From the NCBI RefSeq assembly GCF_000262465.1, contig NZ_CM001489.1:5494741-5558740 (forward strand): DNA of 64,000 nucleotides, written 5' to 3'. How positions within the stretch are numbered: the first letter of the stretch is position 1; the number at the start of each line of letters is the position of its first letter. Shown here piece by piece: positions 34,928-44,190 of this stretch. Made by a program: the position numbers and the translations under genes. The notes beneath the pieces were generated by a model. That model did not search any database. It was not told the origin of the DNA and was given only the letters and a program-made list of their open reading frames with translations. The DNA is from Frankia sp. QA3. GTDB taxonomy: Bacteria; Actinomycetota; Actinomycetes; Frankiales; Frankiaceae.

Positions 34928-36643
34928 ATGACACCGCGTCTCCCCTTCAGCAGCGGCGCCGAGGACGCTCAGGCGGACAGCGGCCGGGAGGAGGCCGGCG
35001 CCGGGCACGACTCGCCGTCCCCCTGGGCCCCACCCGCCGAAGGCGCATACGGGTCACGGGCAGAACAGCCTCACCCGGCCGGCCCCGGCAGCTCCACGCC
35101 CGATCGCCCGGTGGCGTCGCCCCCCGGTCTGCCCGGGACGCCCTACGGCGCTCCCCCGCCGGTCCACCCATCCACCGGCCCCGGCCAGCCGGCGCCGTTC
35201 AACACCGGCGGGCTCGCTCCCGGGCCCTGGGGACCGCCCAGCCCGGGTCCGGGCCAGGGCGGCCCAGGGCAGGGTGTGGTCAGGGCGAACGCCGGTCCCG
35301 GCGGGGTGAGCGGTCCGTACGGCCCGGGAGCCCCGGGAATCGGCGGCCCCGGAGGACCGGACGGTCCGGGTCTGCCGCCCAGCCCGCCCGCGGGGGGACA
35401 GCCGTGGGGTAATCAGTGGGGCGCTCCCGGCGGGGGCATTCCACCGACCGCGCACGACCTCCACGGCAACCGGCTCACGACGGCGACGGCCTCTCCGCTG
35501 CCCTGGCGGCGGCGCCGGCTGGTGGCCGCGGGGCTCGCCATCGCCCTCGTCTCCGCCGGCATCGGGGGAGGCGTCGGCGCCCTGGTCGCCGACAACGACA
35601 GCGGGAACACGGTCGTGACCACCGCCGGGCTCGAGCGCAGCAGCGACAGCTCCGGCGGGACGTCCCCGGCGGCCTCCGGCACCGTCGCCGCGGCGGCGCA
35701 GAAGATCCTCCCAAGCGTCGTGACGATCGCCGAGGAGTCAAGCAGCGAGTCGGGCACCGGTTCCGGGACGATCATCCGCTCGGACGGACACATCCTGACG
35801 AACAACCACGTCGTGTCGGGCGCCTCCGGCGGCGGCACGCTGACGGTGACCCTGCAGGACGGCCGCACCTTCGACGCGCAGGTGGTGGGGACCGACCCTA
35901 GTTCCGACCTCGCCATCATCAAGATCAACGCGCCGGGGCTGACCGCGGCGACCTTCGGCAACTCCGACTCGCTGAACATCGGCGAGCTGGTGGTGGCCGT
36001 CGGCAGCCCGCTCGGCCTGAACGGCACGGTGACCTCCGGCATCGTCAGCGCCGTGCACCGCCCGGTCCGTACCGGCGACTCGACCGTGCAGGACCAGCAG
36101 AACGCCGTCCTCGACGCGATCCAGACCGACGCGCCGATCAACCCGGGTAACTCCGGCGGTCCGCTGGTCAACAGCCGTGGCGAGATCATCGGGGTGAACA
36201 GCGCGATCGCGACCGTCGGCGGCGGCGGCGGGGGCGGTCCGTTCGGCGGCAGCCAGCAGTCCGGCAACATCGGCGTCGGTTTCGCGATCCCCGGCAACTA
36301 CGCCGAATCGGTGGCCACCCAGCTGATCGCCACCGGACGCGCACAGCATCCCTACCTGGGTGTCTCCGCGTCGACCGCGGCCGAGAACACTCGCTCGACC
36401 GCGTCCAGCGGCACCGGCGCGCAGATCCGGTCGATGGTCTCCGGCGGCCCCGCGGAAGGCGCCGGCCTGCGCACCGGCGACGTGATCACCAAGGTCGGCG
36501 ACCGGGCCGTCAGCGACGTCGACTCCCTGATCGCGGCGGTGCGCTCACACGCCATCGGAGACGAGGTCCAGGTGACGTACACCCGCAACGGCCAGACCGG
36601 CACCGTGAAGGCCCGGCTCGCCCTGCAGCCACCGACCTCCTGA
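34928..36643 (+). CDS. HtrA/DegP-like membrane serine protease with PDZ domain
   Basis: A 571-residue trypsin-like protease. Residues 1-190 are a Pro/Gly-rich cytosolic leader, followed by one TM helix (about 198-222; LVAAGLAIALVSAGIGGGVGALV). The protease domain has TNNHVVSG (His ~295), SSDLAIIKI (Asp ~327) and NPGNSGGPLV (Ser ~408). A PDZ domain (480-571) ends it, with GPAEGAGLRTGDVITKVGDRAV. It acts on misfolded exported proteins in the wall space. ATG 34928 follows AGGGAAAG; GTG 34919 is possible. Confidence 0.94.
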   Translation: MTPRLPFSSGAEDAQADSGREEAGAGHDSPSPWAPPAEGAYGSRAEQPHPAGPGSSTPDRPVASPPGLPGTPYGAPPPVHPSTGPGQPAPFNTGGLAPGPWGPPSPGPGQGGPGQGVVRANAGPGGVSGPYGPGAPGIGGPGGPDGPGLPPSPPAGGQPWGNQWGAPGGGIPPTAHDLHGNRLTTATASPLPWRRRRLVAAGLAIALVSAGIGGGVGALVADNDSGNTVVTTAGLERSSDSSGGTSPAASGTVAAAAQKILPSVVTIAEESSSESGTGSGTIIRSDGHILTNNHVVSGASGGGTLTVTLQDGRTFDAQVVGTDPSSDLAIIKINAPGLTAATFGNSDSLNIGELVVAVGSPLGLNGTVTSGIVSAVHRPVRTGDSTVQDQQNAVLDAIQTDAPINPGNSGGPLVNSRGEIIGVNSAIATVGGGGGGGPFGGSQQSGNIGVGFAIPGNYAESVATQLIATGRAQHPYLGVSASTAAENTRSTASSGTGAQIRSMVSGGPAEGAGLRTGDVITKVGDRAVSDVDSLIAAVRSHAIGDEVQVTYTRNGQTGTVKARLALQPPTS

Positions 36644-37073
36644 TCACCGTCCTGATCACCCGCCCTGATCGTCGCCGTCGTACCGCTTCGGAACCGACAT
36701 ACCGACCGCGTAATAATCGTGGGGCAATCCGACGGACGGTCGCGAATGGCCGAGCCGGTACGGAAGGCCGGCTGCGCCGGATCGGTCGCGGAATTCGGGG
36801 CAAGCCCGCCGGCGGGCTATTCGTCCACCCATCTTTCTGACTAGTCCGCCGGCGGGACACGGCAACATCGCCCACGTGCCACCGTGGAAGAAGTGACTAC
36901 AAGTAGGCGAAAATGATCAAAGCGCTACCGGCGGATGGGTCAAGCGATTCCGACTGTCGAATCGACGACAACAAAATCCTCACAACGTTCACCCGTTAGC
37001 GAGGCCCGCCTCCTAGCATTGGCTTCACCATCCGTTCCGGGTCCGCCGCTAGTCGACCGGGGAGAAGCAGAGC
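36644..37073. other. 430-bp gap between htrA-like and sigma-like genes
   Basis: No gene is supported; a 70-codon minus-strand frame (36656-36868) has no ribosome site or recognisable fold. The gap holds the paired CCGCCGGCGG palindromes described separately and a comparatively AT-rich tract (36880-36990) that probably contains the promoter of the sigma-like gene. Confidence 0.45.
36803..36855. promoter_or_regulatory. Two palindromes sharing core CCGCCGGCGG, 40 bp apart
   Basis: AGCCCGCCGGCGGGCT at 36803-36818 is a perfect 16-bp palindrome. The same 10-bp core recurs at 36846-36855. The exact 40-bp (about four helical turns) spacing suits a dimeric regulator; alternatively the first hairpin is the htrA terminator. 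Confidence 0.45.
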
Positions 37074-38453
37074 ATGGACGACGACGCGGACCTCGCGGCC
37101 CGTGTCCGACGCGGTGATCGGCAGGCGTTCGACGACCTCTACGATCTCTACGCGGACGACGTCTTCTCCATGTGCCTGCTGATCCTGGGTGATCCCACGG
37201 TGGCCCGAGCGGCCGCCGGTACGGCGTTCGCCCTGGTCGCCCGCACCCGACTCAACCCGTTGAGTGATCCGGCCCGGTTGCGTTCCTGGTTGCTGGAACT
37301 CGCCCGCGGCAGCGCCCTGGCCTGGTCGGGGTCCCCGCAGGCCCGCAGCATCCCGGTGCCCCACGGTGTGCCGCCCGAGGAACTCCTGGTCGGCGCCGTA
37401 GTGCCGGCACCCGCCAGCCTGCGAGTGGGACTCGCCCGCACCTTCGACCGGGCTGCTGCCGTCGCGGAGGCCGCTGCCGCGAACCGCCGAGCCGCCGCAG
37501 CCACTGCACCCGCCGCAGTCACTGCACCCGCCGCAGCCGTCGCACCCCGGAAGATCAGCCTCGTCAAGGTGCCGACCGAACCCGCGTCCGACGCCGCGGA
37601 GACGTTGATCGCCCCCGCCCCCGTGCGCGCGCTGCCGCTGATGCGGATGGACGCCGAGGTCGAACCCGCCGCCGTCCCGCCACCCGGCCGCGGGACCCTG
37701 GAGTGGCGCAGCCGGCCGGCGATGGCCGCCGCGGCGGCGGTCGTCGTCGCCGTGGTCGGTCTCACCGCGGCGATGAACTGGCCGTCGTCCGATCCCCGCC
37801 TGATGTCGGAGAACGGCGTGGCGATGGTGAGTCCGCAGCGGACCCTGGACGTGGTTCGCCCCTCCGCGGCGCCCGCTGCCCCCAGCGGCGACGCCGCGAC
37901 CGCCCCCACCGTCGTCCCGACGGTGGCCGGCGCCTTTACCAGCCGGGCCGCGGCGCCCAAGGAGGTACGGCCCCGCCTCGTGGAACCCATCGCTCGGGAC
38001 GTGCACAGGTCAGAGCCCGCCGCCGAGCCAAGCACCAGCCGCCCCCGCGCAACCTCGGCGGCACCCTCGACCACGGCTCCGCGCACCACCCCGTCGAAGC
38101 CCCCGGCCAGCACCGCTGCGCCCACGACCACTGGGACCACTGGGACCACTGGGACTTCTGGGACCTCTGCACCGACGACCCCGCCGAGGACGCAGACACC
38201 GCAGCCGACAGCTACCGTCCCGCCGCCGGTGAGCGCGCCACCGACCAGCGCCGCGCCGCCCCCCGCGACGCCACCGGGCAGCAATTCCCCGCCCCCGTCC
38301 ACTGCGCCGTCCGGCCCCCCACGGTCGGCCCCGCCGTCGACGGGCGGGCCCACCGGCAGCACCGAGGGCACCGGCGCGACCAGCACCGGCCCGGCCGAAT
38401 CCGACGACAGCGTCGTCGACCCCGTCACCCTTCCGATCCCGGTCTCCGTCTAG
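37074..38453 (+). CDS. Sigma-70 region-2-like / transmembrane / Thr-Pro-rich chimera
   Basis: A 459-residue protein. Residues 4-85 follow ECF sigma region 2 (DLAARVRRGDRQAFDDLYDLYADDVFSMCLLILGD), but the acidic -10-recognition helix (usually EDLVQD) reads ARAAAGTAF, and there is no region 4. An Ala-rich linker (120-210) leads to one TM helix (217-236; MAAAAAVVVAVVGLTAAMNW). Then ~200 Ser/Thr/Pro-rich residues, presumably outside, include TTGTTGTTGTSGTS repeats. GGGGAGAAG precedes ATG 37074. It may tether or titrate core polymerase or partner proteins at the membrane; that is inference. Confidence 0.7.
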   Translation: MDDDADLAARVRRGDRQAFDDLYDLYADDVFSMCLLILGDPTVARAAAGTAFALVARTRLNPLSDPARLRSWLLELARGSALAWSGSPQARSIPVPHGVPPEELLVGAVVPAPASLRVGLARTFDRAAAVAEAAAANRRAAAATAPAAVTAPAAAVAPRKISLVKVPTEPASDAAETLIAPAPVRALPLMRMDAEVEPAAVPPPGRGTLEWRSRPAMAAAAAVVVAVVGLTAAMNWPSSDPRLMSENGVAMVSPQRTLDVVRPSAAPAAPSGDAATAPTVVPTVAGAFTSRAAAPKEVRPRLVEPIARDVHRSEPAAEPSTSRPRATSAAPSTTAPRTTPSKPPASTAAPTTTGTTGTTGTSGTSAPTTPPRTQTPQPTATVPPPVSAPPTSAAPPPATPPGSNSPPPSTAPSGPPRSAPPSTGGPTGSTEGTGATSTGPAESDDSVVDPVTLPIPVSV

Positions 38454-38463
38454 CCGACACCCG

Positions 38464-40143
38464 TCAGCGGACTGTGTAGAACAGCGTCGTCACGTACTGA
38501 TCGAAGTCGTTGATCCGCAGGGTCAGCCGGAGCTGCCATTTCCCCGCCAAAGGCGCCTGCACCCGGTCGCTTCGCGCATGCCCCGGCGCGGCCAGGTCGA
38601 GCGGGACCTCGAACGGCCCGAGGTCGGCGGTCGGCAGGGACAGCGCCGCGCTTGCCTGCACCAGCTTCTGCGGCTTGCCGTTGGGCGCCCAGGTGTACAC
38701 GTCGAGGGACTCGGCTCCGATCCTGGTCGGGGCGACCCGCACCTTCACCGTCATCGGGCCGGCGAACGCGGTACCGGTGAACGGCGGTGCATAGCTGGTG
38801 CGCGCGGGAACCATGTTCACCAGGGTCGCGGTAAGCCCGAGCACCACCGCCCCGACGACCAGCTCCGAAGCCGCACCACGCCGCAGTCCTGTCAACGCGG
38901 CGACGCTCGGCGCCGCCCCCGTCGCATCCGGACCGGATCGGGCGCCGCCATAGTGGCGGCGCACCCACCGCTGGGCGAGGGCACCGAGAGCGATCATGCC
39001 GAGGACGAACCACACCTTGTAGAGCAACAACCGCCCGTAGCCGGTGTCGATGACCGCTCGGAGCGTGCCGATCTCCCGCCAGCTCTGGAACAGGCCGCTG
39101 AGCACGATCACGGCCACGGCCCCGACCGCCACCCGTGACCAGCGGGGCAGAACCTCCGCCAGCTCCACCGCCGCCGCCCGACGGACCAGGAACAGCGCGA
39201 TGACCACCAGCCCGCCGATCCACACGGACATGCCGAGCACGTGCACCGTCAGGCTGGCCGTCGCGAGCCACACCAGGTCCCCGGCACTGCCGTGGCCGAT
39301 CGCCGCCAGCGTCACCGCCACCACGAGTCCGAGACCGGCCAGCTCGAATCTGCGCCACACGTCCAGGGAGCCAGTACGAAACATCCGGCGCAGCAGCGGA
39401 ACCGCAAGGCAGAGCGCAAGCAGCCGGATCAGCAACAGATGACCGAACCGCTCCTCCAGCGTCGCCGACAGCACCGACCAGCGGCCCAGCCCGCTCAGCC
39501 CCAACCCGGCGACGTAGGGCCCCTGTAGAAGCAGCTGCCCGAGACCAGCTAGCGCCGACAGTCCCCACGCCCCCGCCACCAGCCGGCTTGCGCCGCCTGT
39601 CCGCAGTCCCTGCGGCCAGAGCATCAGCAGAAAGAAGCAGGCCCCCAGCAGAACGCCGACGCCGGCGTAACCAGCGAACCGCGCGACACCGAACAGGAAG
39701 CCGACCGTCCGCGAACCGGAGGTGTCCGCCTCCGCCCTGGCGGCCCCGGCCTCCGGCGGTCCGCCCACGCCGAACGCGAAGGCACCGGAGATCGGGTGAC
39801 TGTCCGCGGAGATGACCCGCCAGCTGGCCACATAGGTGCCCGTGGGTAGGCCGGGTCGCAGCGCGACCATCGCCTGGGACGCCTTCTGCCCTGACCGCGC
39901 CTGTCCGTCGTCCACCCGGGTGCCCGCCGAATCGAGTACCCGGATCGAATCCCGTGTGACCCGGACCGACTCGCTGTAATCGATCACTATCCGAGTCGGC
40001 GCCGTAGAGAGTGCCGCACCGTCCGCCGGGCTGCTGCCCGTCAGCAGGGCGTGAGCAGAGGCAGGCGCGACCCCGAGCCCGAGACCGATCGAGGTGGTGA
40101 CCATGGCCAGGACGGCCATGGTCACCACCATCATTCTTCGCAC
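38464..40143 (-). CDS. CopC-CopD fusion, copper handling membrane protein
   Basis: A 559-residue fusion. The signal peptide ends PASA, exposing His as first residue of the mature CopC domain (HALLTGSSPADGA..., DSHPISGAFAFGV), the Cu(II) site. From about residue 155, eight or so TM helices form CopD (VGFLFGVARFAGYAGVGVLLGACFFLL; LTVHVLGMSVWIGGLVVIALFLV), ending in an outer C-terminal domain with DVYTWAPNGKPQKL. It takes up or buffers copper. It lies four bases after ycnI in a three-gene operon. Confidence 0.92.
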   Translation of the reverse strand: MRRMMVVTMAVLAMVTTSIGLGLGVAPASAHALLTGSSPADGAALSTAPTRIVIDYSESVRVTRDSIRVLDSAGTRVDDGQARSGQKASQAMVALRPGLPTGTYVASWRVISADSHPISGAFAFGVGGPPEAGAARAEADTSGSRTVGFLFGVARFAGYAGVGVLLGACFFLLMLWPQGLRTGGASRLVAGAWGLSALAGLGQLLLQGPYVAGLGLSGLGRWSVLSATLEERFGHLLLIRLLALCLAVPLLRRMFRTGSLDVWRRFELAGLGLVVAVTLAAIGHGSAGDLVWLATASLTVHVLGMSVWIGGLVVIALFLVRRAAAVELAEVLPRWSRVAVGAVAVIVLSGLFQSWREIGTLRAVIDTGYGRLLLYKVWFVLGMIALGALAQRWVRRHYGGARSGPDATGAAPSVAALTGLRRGAASELVVGAVVLGLTATLVNMVPARTSYAPPFTGTAFAGPMTVKVRVAPTRIGAESLDVYTWAPNGKPQKLVQASAALSLPTADLGPFEVPLDLAAPGHARSDRVQAPLAGKWQLRLTLRINDFDQYVTTLFYTVR

Positions 40144-40147
40144 GGAG

Positions 40148-40873
40148 CTACGCCCGACGCCGCGAGGTCACGAGCGCAAAGGCGCCGGCCAGCAGACCGA
40201 GCGCACCCAGGAGCACCCCGATGCTTCCCAACCAGCGGGCGGTCCCGTCGCTGTCATCCGACTGCGAGGTCTCGGCGACGTTCTGCATCGTCGCCGAATC
40301 GTGAGCACCGGTAGACGAACCCGCAGCCGACCCGGCAGCCGTCACCGTCAGTGACGGTGACGGCCTCTCCGGTTCCCCGGCTCCCGGTTGCGCGACATCG
40401 ACCCACCGCACCACGTCCCCGTTCGAGTAGGTCTGCAGCGTCTTGAACGTGAGCTGTCCGGCCTTGTCCGGCAAGGGACCGGCGGAGACCGTGAACGTGT
40501 CAAACTCGTCCGGTTTGATCCCCTGGCCTCCCTGCGCCGTCCAGGTGATACGGGTCACCACCTCGCTCACCTGGCCATCGTCCGTACTCAGGGGCTTCGC
40601 CGGCGCCGCCTTCGTGACCTTGTACGTCCAGCCGGCCTTGGGCTGGACCGACACGGACGCGAGCGGCGTGTCGACGGGAAACTGAACATCAATACCGGTG
40701 GTGGAAGCGTTGTCCTCCTCGGTTGGCACCTTGAACGAGAGCGTGGCGTAGCTACCTGCGGACGCGGTGGACGGCTGCAGGGTGACGTGCGCGGAAGCCG
40801 GCACTGTCATGGCGAGTACGGCCGCGCCGGCAACTACGCCGAGTACGCTCGCACGCCGAAAATGGCGGATCAT
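40148..40873 (-). CDS. YcnI-like DUF1775 copper-binding surface protein
   Basis: A 241-residue protein. The signal peptide ends PASA, again leaving His at the mature N terminus (HVTLQPSTASAGSYATLSFKVPTEEDNAST), the mono-histidine copper site of YcnI. Trp is present in KAGWTYKV. A C-terminal anchor helix (WLGSIGVLLGALGLLAGAFALV) and RRR tail hold it in the membrane. ATG 40873 has GGAAGGAC upstream. Middle gene of the copper operon. Confidence 0.92.
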   Translation of the reverse strand: MIRHFRRASVLGVVAGAAVLAMTVPASAHVTLQPSTASAGSYATLSFKVPTEEDNASTTGIDVQFPVDTPLASVSVQPKAGWTYKVTKAAPAKPLSTDDGQVSEVVTRITWTAQGGQGIKPDEFDTFTVSAGPLPDKAGQLTFKTLQTYSNGDVVRWVDVAQPGAGEPERPSPSLTVTAAGSAAGSSTGAHDSATMQNVAETSQSDDSDGTARWLGSIGVLLGALGLLAGAFALVTSRRRA

Positions 40874-40949
40874 GTAAGTCCTTCCAAACGGTCCCACAGC
40901 GCGGCGGGAACACAGAGATTCCGTGTTTCACAGGCGCCGGAGTCGTTCG

Positions 40950-41609
40950 TCAGCCCATGCCAAAAAGCAGCGGTGAGCAACCCGTGGAACACCGCCCCGT
41001 CCGACCGACCTCCGGCTGGCCCGGCGGCGGACCGCGCCGGCGGGCGGACCGCCCGAGCGGCCGGGTGTGGGGACGGGGCTCCCGTCGACGCACGTCGACG
41101 CGCGGCCCTGGCGGAATCGAAGGCACGGCCAGATCCGCGACAGGCCGGAACAGACGAAACAGGACCGTATGGGGACGGAGCCTGGAAGCCGACCACAGCG
41201 CACGCTCCGCGCGGCGCAGCAGCACCGCGATGCACACCGCCGCCAGACCATGCGCGAGCACCATCCGCGCCTCGACCGAGTAGCCGCCTGCCCGATGCGT
41301 ATGCGTATGCGCGAGGCCGAAGGTGATGTGGAGCAGAACCTGAGTCCCCGCGACACCCGCCACGAACACCGAAAGGCGCCGTTCCCGACCGCCGAGTCCG
41401 TAGACGATCCGGGTGAGCAGGAGGAAGGCGATGATCATAATCGCAGCGGCCGGCCGCTGAGCGCCGCCGGCCACGTGCGCCGCCCATGCCAGGCACACGG
41501 AGGACGAGGCGAACGTGGCAGCTCGCCCGAGGCGAGCCGTCCCTCCGCTCGCCGACCAACCCGTGCTCACGGGGACCAAGCCTGCCATGTCTGGCCCGCT
41601 CACCGCCAC
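40950..41609 (-). CDS. Polytopic membrane protein of the copper operon
   Basis: A 219-residue protein with about four TM helices in residues 25-145 (AAAIMIIAFLLLTRIVYGLGG; LSVFVAGVAGTQVLLHITFGLAHTHTH; MVLAHGLAAVCIAVLLRRAE). The HITFGLAHTHTHRAGG and VLAHG histidines could bind metal. The tail is Arg/Pro-rich. A similar membrane gene accompanies copC/ycnI loci in other actinomycetes, as I recall. GTG 41609 follows GGAGGGGAT; ATG 41588 is the alternative. First gene of the operon. Confidence 0.7.
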   Translation of the reverse strand: MAVSGPDMAGLVPVSTGWSASGGTARLGRAATFASSSVCLAWAAHVAGGAQRPAAAIMIIAFLLLTRIVYGLGGRERRLSVFVAGVAGTQVLLHITFGLAHTHTHRAGGYSVEARMVLAHGLAAVCIAVLLRRAERALWSASRLRPHTVLFRLFRPVADLAVPSIPPGPRVDVRRREPRPHTRPLGRSARRRGPPPGQPEVGRTGRCSTGCSPLLFGMG

Positions 41610-41761
41610 ATCCCCTCCCGCAACGTCGTCAAGCTGTCAGTTGTCCCCGCCGGCAACACCGTCCGAAATCCGTCAACCTCGGACGGTCAACCCCCATCCG
41701 CGGGTACCGTCTGCCTTCTCCGACGCCGGAGCCCCTGAACCCGAAGAAGGGCTGATGCATC

Positions 41762-42406
41762 GTGCGGGTGGTCATCGCCGAGGATTCGGTACTGCTCCGT
41801 GAGGGTCTGCGCCGCCTTCTCGCCGACGCTGGTTGCGAGGTTGTCGCTACAGTCGGAGACGGACCCGGCCTGGTCGATGCGGTGGTGACGCACCAGCCCG
41901 ACGTCTCCGTCGTGGACGTTCGGATGCCTCCGTCCCACCGCGACGAAGGGCTGCGAGCCGCAATCAGGGCTCGCTCTGAGGTCACGGGCTCACCGGTCCT
42001 CGTCCTCAGCCAGTACGTCGAGAAACAGTACGCGGCAGAACTTCTCGCCGACGGCGCCGGCGCCGTCGGCTACCTGTTGAAGGACCGCGTCGCCGACGTG
42101 CGCGAGTTTGTTGACGCAGTGCGTCGGGTCGCCGCAGGCGGCACCGTCATGGATCCCGAAGTGGTGGCGCAGCTTCTCGTCCGAAATCGTCGCAACGATC
42201 CCATGTCCGCGTTGACTCCTCGGGAACGAGAGGTCCTCACCCTCATGGCGGAAGGCCGCTCGAACACCGCGATCGCCGCGCATCTGGTCGTGAGCAGCGG
42301 CGCCGTCGAGAAACATATATCAAATGTCTTCTCGAAGCTCGGCCTGGAGCCGACCACCAAGGACCACCGTCGCGTCCTGGCGGTCCTCGCCTACCTGCGG
42401 AACTAA
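41762..42406 (+). CDS. Orphan NarL/LuxR-type response regulator
   Basis: A 214-residue regulator: acidic pocket AEDS, phospho-Asp52 in VSVVDVRMPP, Lys in YLLKDRV, and HTH LTPREREVLTLMAEGRSNTAIAAHLVVSSGAVEKHISNVFSKLG. GTG 41762 start. No kinase gene is adjacent. It is divergent from the copper operon by 152 bases, so control of that operon is a possibility only. Confidence 0.9.
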   Translation: MRVVIAEDSVLLREGLRRLLADAGCEVVATVGDGPGLVDAVVTHQPDVSVVDVRMPPSHRDEGLRAAIRARSEVTGSPVLVLSQYVEKQYAAELLADGAGAVGYLLKDRVADVREFVDAVRRVAAGGTVMDPEVVAQLLVRNRRNDPMSALTPREREVLTLMAEGRSNTAIAAHLVVSSGAVEKHISNVFSKLGLEPTTKDHRRVLAVLAYLRN

Positions 42407-42645
42407 AGAGCTCGTTCGGCATCTCACCACCTCCACACTTCGAACGTGCGGTCGATTTTGCATCTCCGGCGCGCCCCCGTCAAGCAGCGCCAGCCTCCCC
42501 AAGCGGACCCGTCGACAACGGAATTTCGTCCACCCGGATCGGCCGACGCTACAGCGATCGTAGCAACGCGGTCCGCACCTCGGAGCAGAGAAGAGGTTGG
42601 CATTGGCAGCCAAAACCGCAAGAGGAACTACGGCGGCGGAACGCA

Positions 42646-44052
42646 ATGCCGGACGGCATACTTGGAGAGGGAAGCGTCGGCACGCAGGACTTGACGAGGA
42701 TGCCGACATGCCGCATCATCGAACACGTGTTCGATGATGATTTGAACGTTGTCCCCCTCCCTGACCTGGAGGTGGAAGTCTGCAGCTGGGCTGGTCGGAT
42801 CTCGGCCGCGACCTGCCGCTGGCTCAGTCTGATCGCCGCCTTCGACCGCCGGAAGGGCTGGTCCTCGACCGGGTTGCCGACCTGCGCGCACTGGTTGGCC
42901 TGGCGCTGCGGGATCGGCCTGCGGGCGAGCTATGAGTACCTGCGCGTCGCCCGCGCACTCCAGACACTTCCGCAGATCACTGCGACCTTCGCCCGCGGCG
43001 AGATCTCATACTCCAAGGTGCGAGCCATCACTCGCATCGCCGCGCCGGACACGGAGACCGAGTGGGCTCGCGAGGCAGTGCGATGCTCCACCCGGGAGCT
43101 CGAACGACTTGTCTCGCTTCAATCGAAGATCAAGTCGGACGGCGAGAACGACCGCGAGAAGAACGGTGGCAGGAAGGATTCCGTGCGCTGTTCCTGGCGC
43201 TGGAACGAGGACGGCACTTTTTCCCTGACCGCTCATCTCGATCCGGAACGTGGCGCGGTGGTTGCCAAGGCCCTCGCGATGGCCGTGTCAAGCCTCGACC
43301 AGTCGACCGGTCCACGCGATGACGGAGCAATCACATCTGATCCTGCGGACGACGACCACGAGAAGAAGGCATCGCCGTCCGTACGGGCTGATGCGTTGGC
43401 CGGAGTCGCGGAATCTTTCCTTGCCCGCGGCGCGCCGGAACTGACGGATCCGACTCCCTACACCGTCAACGTGCATGTCGATGTCGCTACTTTGATCGGC
43501 GGGATCGAAAGTGGTCGGAACAACAACGTCCGGAAGGTAGACAAAGAGCGGCAGAGCGGTCGGAAATGCGAGATCGAGGGCGGTGCCACGCTCGCGCCTA
43601 GTGTCGTTCGCCGACTGTCCTGTGACAGTCTTCTCCGCGCTTTTCTGACCGATTCGCAGGGAAGCCCACTCGCGCTCGGTCGCACCCGACGGAGCCCCTC
43701 CATCAAGCTGCGGAGGGCCATCTATGCGCGAGACAAGGGCGTCTGCCAGTATCCTGGTTGCCGGCGCACTCAGTGGCTTCACATCCATCACATGCAGGAA
43801 TGGGGTGCCGACGGCGGGACGACGGATCCCGCAAATCTGGTTCTGATCTGTTCGCTCCACCACCGGCTGATTCACGACGGAGGCCTGACCCTCGAGCGGA
43901 GGCCGACCGGGGAGCTCCTGGTCTTTCATCCGGATGGAACAGTCACCCAGGAGGCGCCACCGATAAGGAGCGATCCCGACCCGCTGCGCTTCTTCCGCTC
44001 CGCCGCACCCCGCGGGCCAGGCCACGAATCCTCGGCCGGACAAGCGGCGTGA
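42646..44052 (+). CDS. DUF222 HNH endonuclease (13E12-repeat family)
   Basis: A 468-residue protein. The DUF222 region spans about 30-330 (STGLPTCAHWLAWRCGIGLRAS, ARALQTLPQITATFARGEISYSKVRAITRIA). The HNH motif lies near 365-415: DKGVCQYPGCRRTQWLHIHHMQEWGADGGTTDPANLVLICSLHHRLIHDGG, with Cys pairs and the catalytic HH. Members are multicopy in actinobacteria and behave like mobile or repeat genes. Slightly lower GC and Lys-richer than neighbours (DREKNGGRKDS). ATG 42646; ATG 42700 is possible. Confidence 0.88.
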   Translation: MPDGILGEGSVGTQDLTRMPTCRIIEHVFDDDLNVVPLPDLEVEVCSWAGRISAATCRWLSLIAAFDRRKGWSSTGLPTCAHWLAWRCGIGLRASYEYLRVARALQTLPQITATFARGEISYSKVRAITRIAAPDTETEWAREAVRCSTRELERLVSLQSKIKSDGENDREKNGGRKDSVRCSWRWNEDGTFSLTAHLDPERGAVVAKALAMAVSSLDQSTGPRDDGAITSDPADDDHEKKASPSVRADALAGVAESFLARGAPELTDPTPYTVNVHVDVATLIGGIESGRNNNVRKVDKERQSGRKCEIEGGATLAPSVVRRLSCDSLLRAFLTDSQGSPLALGRTRRSPSIKLRRAIYARDKGVCQYPGCRRTQWLHIHHMQEWGADGGTTDPANLVLICSLHHRLIHDGGLTLERRPTGELLVFHPDGTVTQEAPPIRSDPDPLRFFRSAAPRGPGHESSAGQAA

Positions 44053-44190
44053 GCACCTCTGCGCGGCCCGAGTCTCGGTCGAGCGGCTCACGTCGGTCCC
44101 GACCAGACGTCCCGCCTGGTGACCCGGTCTGGTGTGACACGAGGTCGGTTGCCTGGCTACGGGAGGCGATGCCCGTAGGCTCCCGGTCTT

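Noticed and set aside
36656..36868. 70-codon minus-strand gene in the htrA/sigma-like gap
   Set aside because: No ribosome site, no domain, and it overlaps the palindromic elements.
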